DNA of 64,000 bases from assembly GCA_040386935.1 (NCBI GenBank), contig JAZKEQ010000016.1, forward strand, positions 62,001 through 126,000. Reading direction: 5' to 3'. Shown piece after piece: positions 61,358 to 64,000 of this stretch (its first letter is position 1; every line of letters starts with the position of its first letter). The translations under genes were made by a program, and so were the position numbers. The notes under the pieces are model-generated. The model was not told where the DNA came from, did no database searches, and saw only the letters and a program-made list of their open reading frames with translations. This DNA comes from JABMMZ01 sp040386935 (GTDB lineage Bacteria; Bacteroidota; Bacteroidia; NS11-12g; UBA955).

Positions 61358-62239
61358 CTACAGGCGGTCCGCAATCATTTGAATGATCTCAGCTGTTTTA
61401 CTCCACACGAAAAAATGGCTTTCATTGGGATAAGTCACTGTGTCTACGGTTGTATTTGTAAACATGTATTTTACATATTCCTGATTGCCATAAGGTGCCA
61501 ACGGATCCTCAGTGCCATGTAATTCAATGATGGGGGTTTTAAAGTTGATGTATGCCGGTTCCATTAAGCGCAATTCATCGGGAAGGGGTTGCATTTCCTT
61601 GGTGCTGTTTTTTAAATCACGGCTAATGGCCCAGCGCCAGCCCCACCATTTGCTCATTTTTTGAAGCTTTCTTTTCCATTTAATATCCTCTTCAATCGAA
61701 GGGCTGATGGTTGGAGAAATCAGCATAATCTGTTTCGTGATTTCGGGATAGGTGAGGGCAAATTTTACTGCTACCGGACCGCCATAAGAGTGAGATACAA
61801 CTGTTATTTGCTTTGTGTTTTTGCGCAATTGCAATACACCTGAAATGAATTTAACCTGATCAGCAAGTGTTGCCACACCTTCATTGCCGCTTTCGCCATA
61901 ACCGGGCCTGTCGACTGCTATCAGGTAAGCTTTGGTCCTCAGCATAGAATCGGCCAGGTAATCCTTAAAGGCATCCCAGCTGCCCGGTGAACCGTGAATA
62001 AAGAATACGATGGGCATTGTGTCGTTGCCGGTGCATACAAACCGCATTTTTCTTCCTTGAACAGATAATTGTGTGTCGCTGAAACTGACTTTGTGTTCAG
62101 CAAAAAAGTTGCGTGTTTTTTTGGGATTCAGTCCGCTTGGCAGTGCATTCGATAATAATGGCAATAGAAAAAAAAGAACCAACAGATAGCAACACCATTT
62201 CAAAAGTCGCTTCGTCCAATTCCTTTTTATGGCCGGCAT
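61358..62239 (-). CDS. Alpha/beta hydrolase, membrane-anchored
   Basis: 293 aa. An N-terminal hydrophobic segment (about 11-30, LLKWCCYLLVLFFLLPLLSN) is a signal anchor. Alpha/beta hydrolase core: oxyanion loop FFIHGSPGSWDAF, RPGYGESG, nucleophile elbow VVSHSYGG (Ser), an acid in LHGTEDPLAPYG and the catalytic His in PNESHFFVW. Substrate unknown. The start codon is 2 bp from the stop of the upstream histidine kinase gene, so they are co-transcribed. Confidence 0.88.
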   Translation of the reverse strand: MPAIKRNWTKRLLKWCCYLLVLFFLLPLLSNALPSGLNPKKTRNFFAEHKVSFSDTQLSVQGRKMRFVCTGNDTMPIVFFIHGSPGSWDAFKDYLADSMLRTKAYLIAVDRPGYGESGNEGVATLADQVKFISGVLQLRKNTKQITVVSHSYGGPVAVKFALTYPEITKQIMLISPTISPSIEEDIKWKRKLQKMSKWWGWRWAISRDLKNSTKEMQPLPDELRLMEPAYINFKTPIIELHGTEDPLAPYGNQEYVKYMFTNTTVDTVTYPNESHFFVWSKTAEIIQMIADRL

Positions 62240-62241
62240 GG

Positions 62242-64000
62242 TTAGGTTGTTTTAAGATGAACACTTACAGTGGTACCTTCACCAACTGATGATTGCAGCT
62301 GGTAAACGGCTCCAACTTCTGCAGCCCTACTTTCCATATTTAACAATCCGTAATGGCCTTTGTTTTTTCCATCTTCGGTATTGAATCCATGACCGTTATC
62401 ATTTATTCTGAAATTGAAAATACTGGTATCGTCATTATAAAATTTAATATGGAGTTGTGAAGCACCAGAATGTTTAATGGCATTGCTGAAAGCCTCCTGG
62501 CAGATTCTGAATAAATTCAATGCCTGAAGTGGGTTGAGTACTTTTGAATGCTGAATGTCTTCACTGAATTCGCATTTGATATCGCTGTTAAAGTCCAGCA
62601 TTTTTAATGCATATTGTTTGAATTTATCTGCAAATGCTTCAGTGGTTACTGTTTCATTATTAAGTGCCCATACAGTTTCCCTGAGTGTAAGTATGGCCTG
62701 CTTGCTCATTTCTGCCACCGATCTCAATCGATTGTTATCCGGAACAATGGTTTGTATAACATCCAGATTACTGACAATATAAGAAAGCTGTGCACCAACA
62801 TTGTCGTGCAAGTCATGTGAAATGGCAATTCTCTGTAAGTGTTCAGCATCTTTGATTTTATTTCGCGCTTCAAGTGCTTCTAAAAATTGCCTGCGTTTGA
62901 AGTACAAAAAACCACCACCGATAAACAATATGGCAAGAATGATGACACCTAAGCTGAGTTGATTGCGGAGCTTTAATTCAGTCGCAGCATTTTTTATCTG
63001 AAGATCTTGGATCTTATTTTTCTGTGCCAATTGCTTGTTTTCACTGGCTTTTCGCTCAACACCAAATTTAGCTTCAGTACTGGCAATCAGTTTAGATGTT
63101 TCTTCTCTGAAGATTGAATCGCGGATGTTTTTTACTTTTCTCAAATAAATTGCAGCTGTTTTATAGTCGCCAAACCGCATTTTTACAACTGCATAATGGT
63201 AATAAATATTTGAAATGATTTTAGGCGATCTGATTTTATTGCTGATTTCGAAAGCTTCGGCCACATATTTTTCAGATTCTTTTTTGTTGCCAATTCTGTC
63301 GTAGGTTTCCGCTATATAAATTAGCGTTTCGCCATAGGAATTGTAGCTGCCTGATTTTCTTTGATACTCCATGGCCTTCAAGTAATAGGTGATGGCCCGG
63401 TCATATTGTTTTAACAATTGAAAGTCGTTGCCGATATTGTTATAGCATTTACCCAGATTGTAATAGTCTTCTTCTTTTTCAAAAATGGCAATGGCATTTT
63501 CATTGATGAGCAAAGATGAATCGTATTTGAATTCCTGCGACATAATCATAGCAAGATTGCACATGACGCTTGCTTGTTCATAATCGCGTTCCGCTTTTTT
63601 ATAATAATCGAGTGCTTTGAAAAAATTGAATTTTGCTTTTGTGTGATGCCTCAGGTCGATGTAAACCAACCCTATATTATTGTAGCAATTGCCTAAATAG
63701 TGATTGTGCTGAATACTTTCCAAAGGCTTAATGGCTTCATGAAAGCTGTTTAGCGCATTGTTATAATCACCCATATTCACTAGCGTTAATCCGATATTGC
63801 ATAAAGTACTGCCTTCGCCTTTCTTGTTTTTAAGCGCTCTGTTAATGGCCAAAGATTTTTTGTAATAGAACAAGGCACTGTCAAATGCCCCTTCAACATC
63901 ATACACGACACCTATCCTGTTATTGGCTCCTGCCTCACCCTTTTTAAATTTTATTTCCTGAGCCAATTGCAATGCTTCGAATGCCTGAGATTTGGCCAGT
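62242..64000 (-). CDS. TPR sensor histidine kinase (5' end beyond window)
   Basis: The frame is open to the right edge, so the N-terminus is missing; at least 585 codons are visible. N-terminal part: about eight tetratricopeptide repeats (for example GEGSTLCNIGLTLVNMGDYN, NLGKCYNNIGNDFQLLKQYD). Then a coiled segment, one transmembrane helix (LSLGVIILAILFIGGGFLYF), a HisKA_3-type dimerisation helix with phospho-His in AISHDLHDNVGAQLSYI, and a complete HATPase domain (N-box EAFSNAIKHS, G1 NDNGHGF, G2 HYGLLNM, GEGTTV). LytS/NarX-like kinases of this Bacteroidota type signal to LuxR-type regulators; none is in view. The coupled hydrolase gene follows. Confidence 0.92.
   Translation of the reverse strand, partial: LAKSQAFEALQLAQEIKFKKGEAGANNRIGVVYDVEGAFDSALFYYKKSLAINRALKNKKGEGSTLCNIGLTLVNMGDYNNALNSFHEAIKPLESIQHNHYLGNCYNNIGLVYIDLRHHTKAKFNFFKALDYYKKAERDYEQASVMCNLAMIMSQEFKYDSSLLINENAIAIFEKEEDYYNLGKCYNNIGNDFQLLKQYDRAITYYLKAMEYQRKSGSYNSYGETLIYIAETYDRIGNKKESEKYVAEAFEISNKIRSPKIISNIYYHYAVVKMRFGDYKTAAIYLRKVKNIRDSIFREETSKLIASTEAKFGVERKASENKQLAQKNKIQDLQIKNAATELKLRNQLSLGVIILAILFIGGGFLYFKRRQFLEALEARNKIKDAEHLQRIAISHDLHDNVGAQLSYIVSNLDVIQTIVPDNNRLRSVAEMSKQAILTLRETVWALNNETVTTEAFADKFKQYALKMLDFNSDIKCEFSEDIQHSKVLNPLQALNLFRICQEAFSNAIKHSGASQLHIKFYNDDTSIFNFRINDNGHGFNTEDGKNKGHYGLLNMESRAAEVGAVYQLQSSVGEGTTVSVHLKTT

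Overview
This window looks like a chromosomal segment of a Bacteroidota bacterium, most likely from the Chitinophagales/Sphingobacteriia side. The evidence is: many promoters with the Bacteroidota -7 box TAnnTTTG (the best one, before rimP, is TTG-N19-TAnnTTTG); almost no Shine-Dalgarno sequences; two secreted proteins with type IX secretion (T9SS) C-terminal sorting tails; a DUF5723 surface protein; and a short CarB lacking the allosteric domain. The genus cannot be named from sequence alone.

Layout. 1-1.4 kb: 3' end of a PIF1-type helicase gene with HRDC and HTH domains, then tRNA-Met and a strong terminator. 1.5-4.0 kb: a very AT-rich pair (polytopic membrane protein and PIN-domain protein) directly behind the tRNA. 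4.0-10.3 kb: leftward cell-surface genes (LRR protein, YdeI family, lipocalin-like lipoprotein, two T9SS cargo proteins). 10.5-13.3 kb: carB. 13.5-17.6 kb: an iron/siderophore locus (AraC regulator, TonB receptor, PepSY membrane protein). 17.6-21.1 kb: surface and membrane genes with a duplicated terminator unit.

21.1-36.7 kb is an accessory, AT-rich defence or mobile region. It is divided by three copies of a 24-bp element, GATAATG-N3-AATATTGGTATATT, all in the same orientation. The first module holds a DUF3592-like protein and a methyltransferase. The second holds a tightly coupled four-gene operon: AlkB-type dioxygenase, compact SF1 helicase, a coiled-coil protein of unknown function, and a protein with a C-terminal methyltransferase domain. 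I cannot match this operon to a named system, and it is the best candidate here for something undescribed. The third module is a 21-bp tandem-repeat array region followed by a type I restriction-modification operon (hsdM, hsdS, Abi_C, a Kiwa-like kwaA-kwaB pair, hsdR), so three kinds of anti-phage function share one transcript.

36.9-64 kb returns to core genes: ferredoxin and NlpC/P60; an FAH/M23/BCP operon; odhB; a 2-Cys peroxiredoxin; a 1360-aa DUF5723 coiled-coil protein; rimP-nusA with a perfect hairpin in the leader; a thioesterase preceded by a Cys-rich 24-codon ORF with its own promoter and terminator; a fasciclin lipoprotein; a NamZ-type muramidase; a PAS sensor; dnaK; surface proteins; and finally an alpha/beta hydrolase coupled to a TPR histidine kinase that runs off the right end. 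No insertion sequence, CRISPR array or rRNA was seen.
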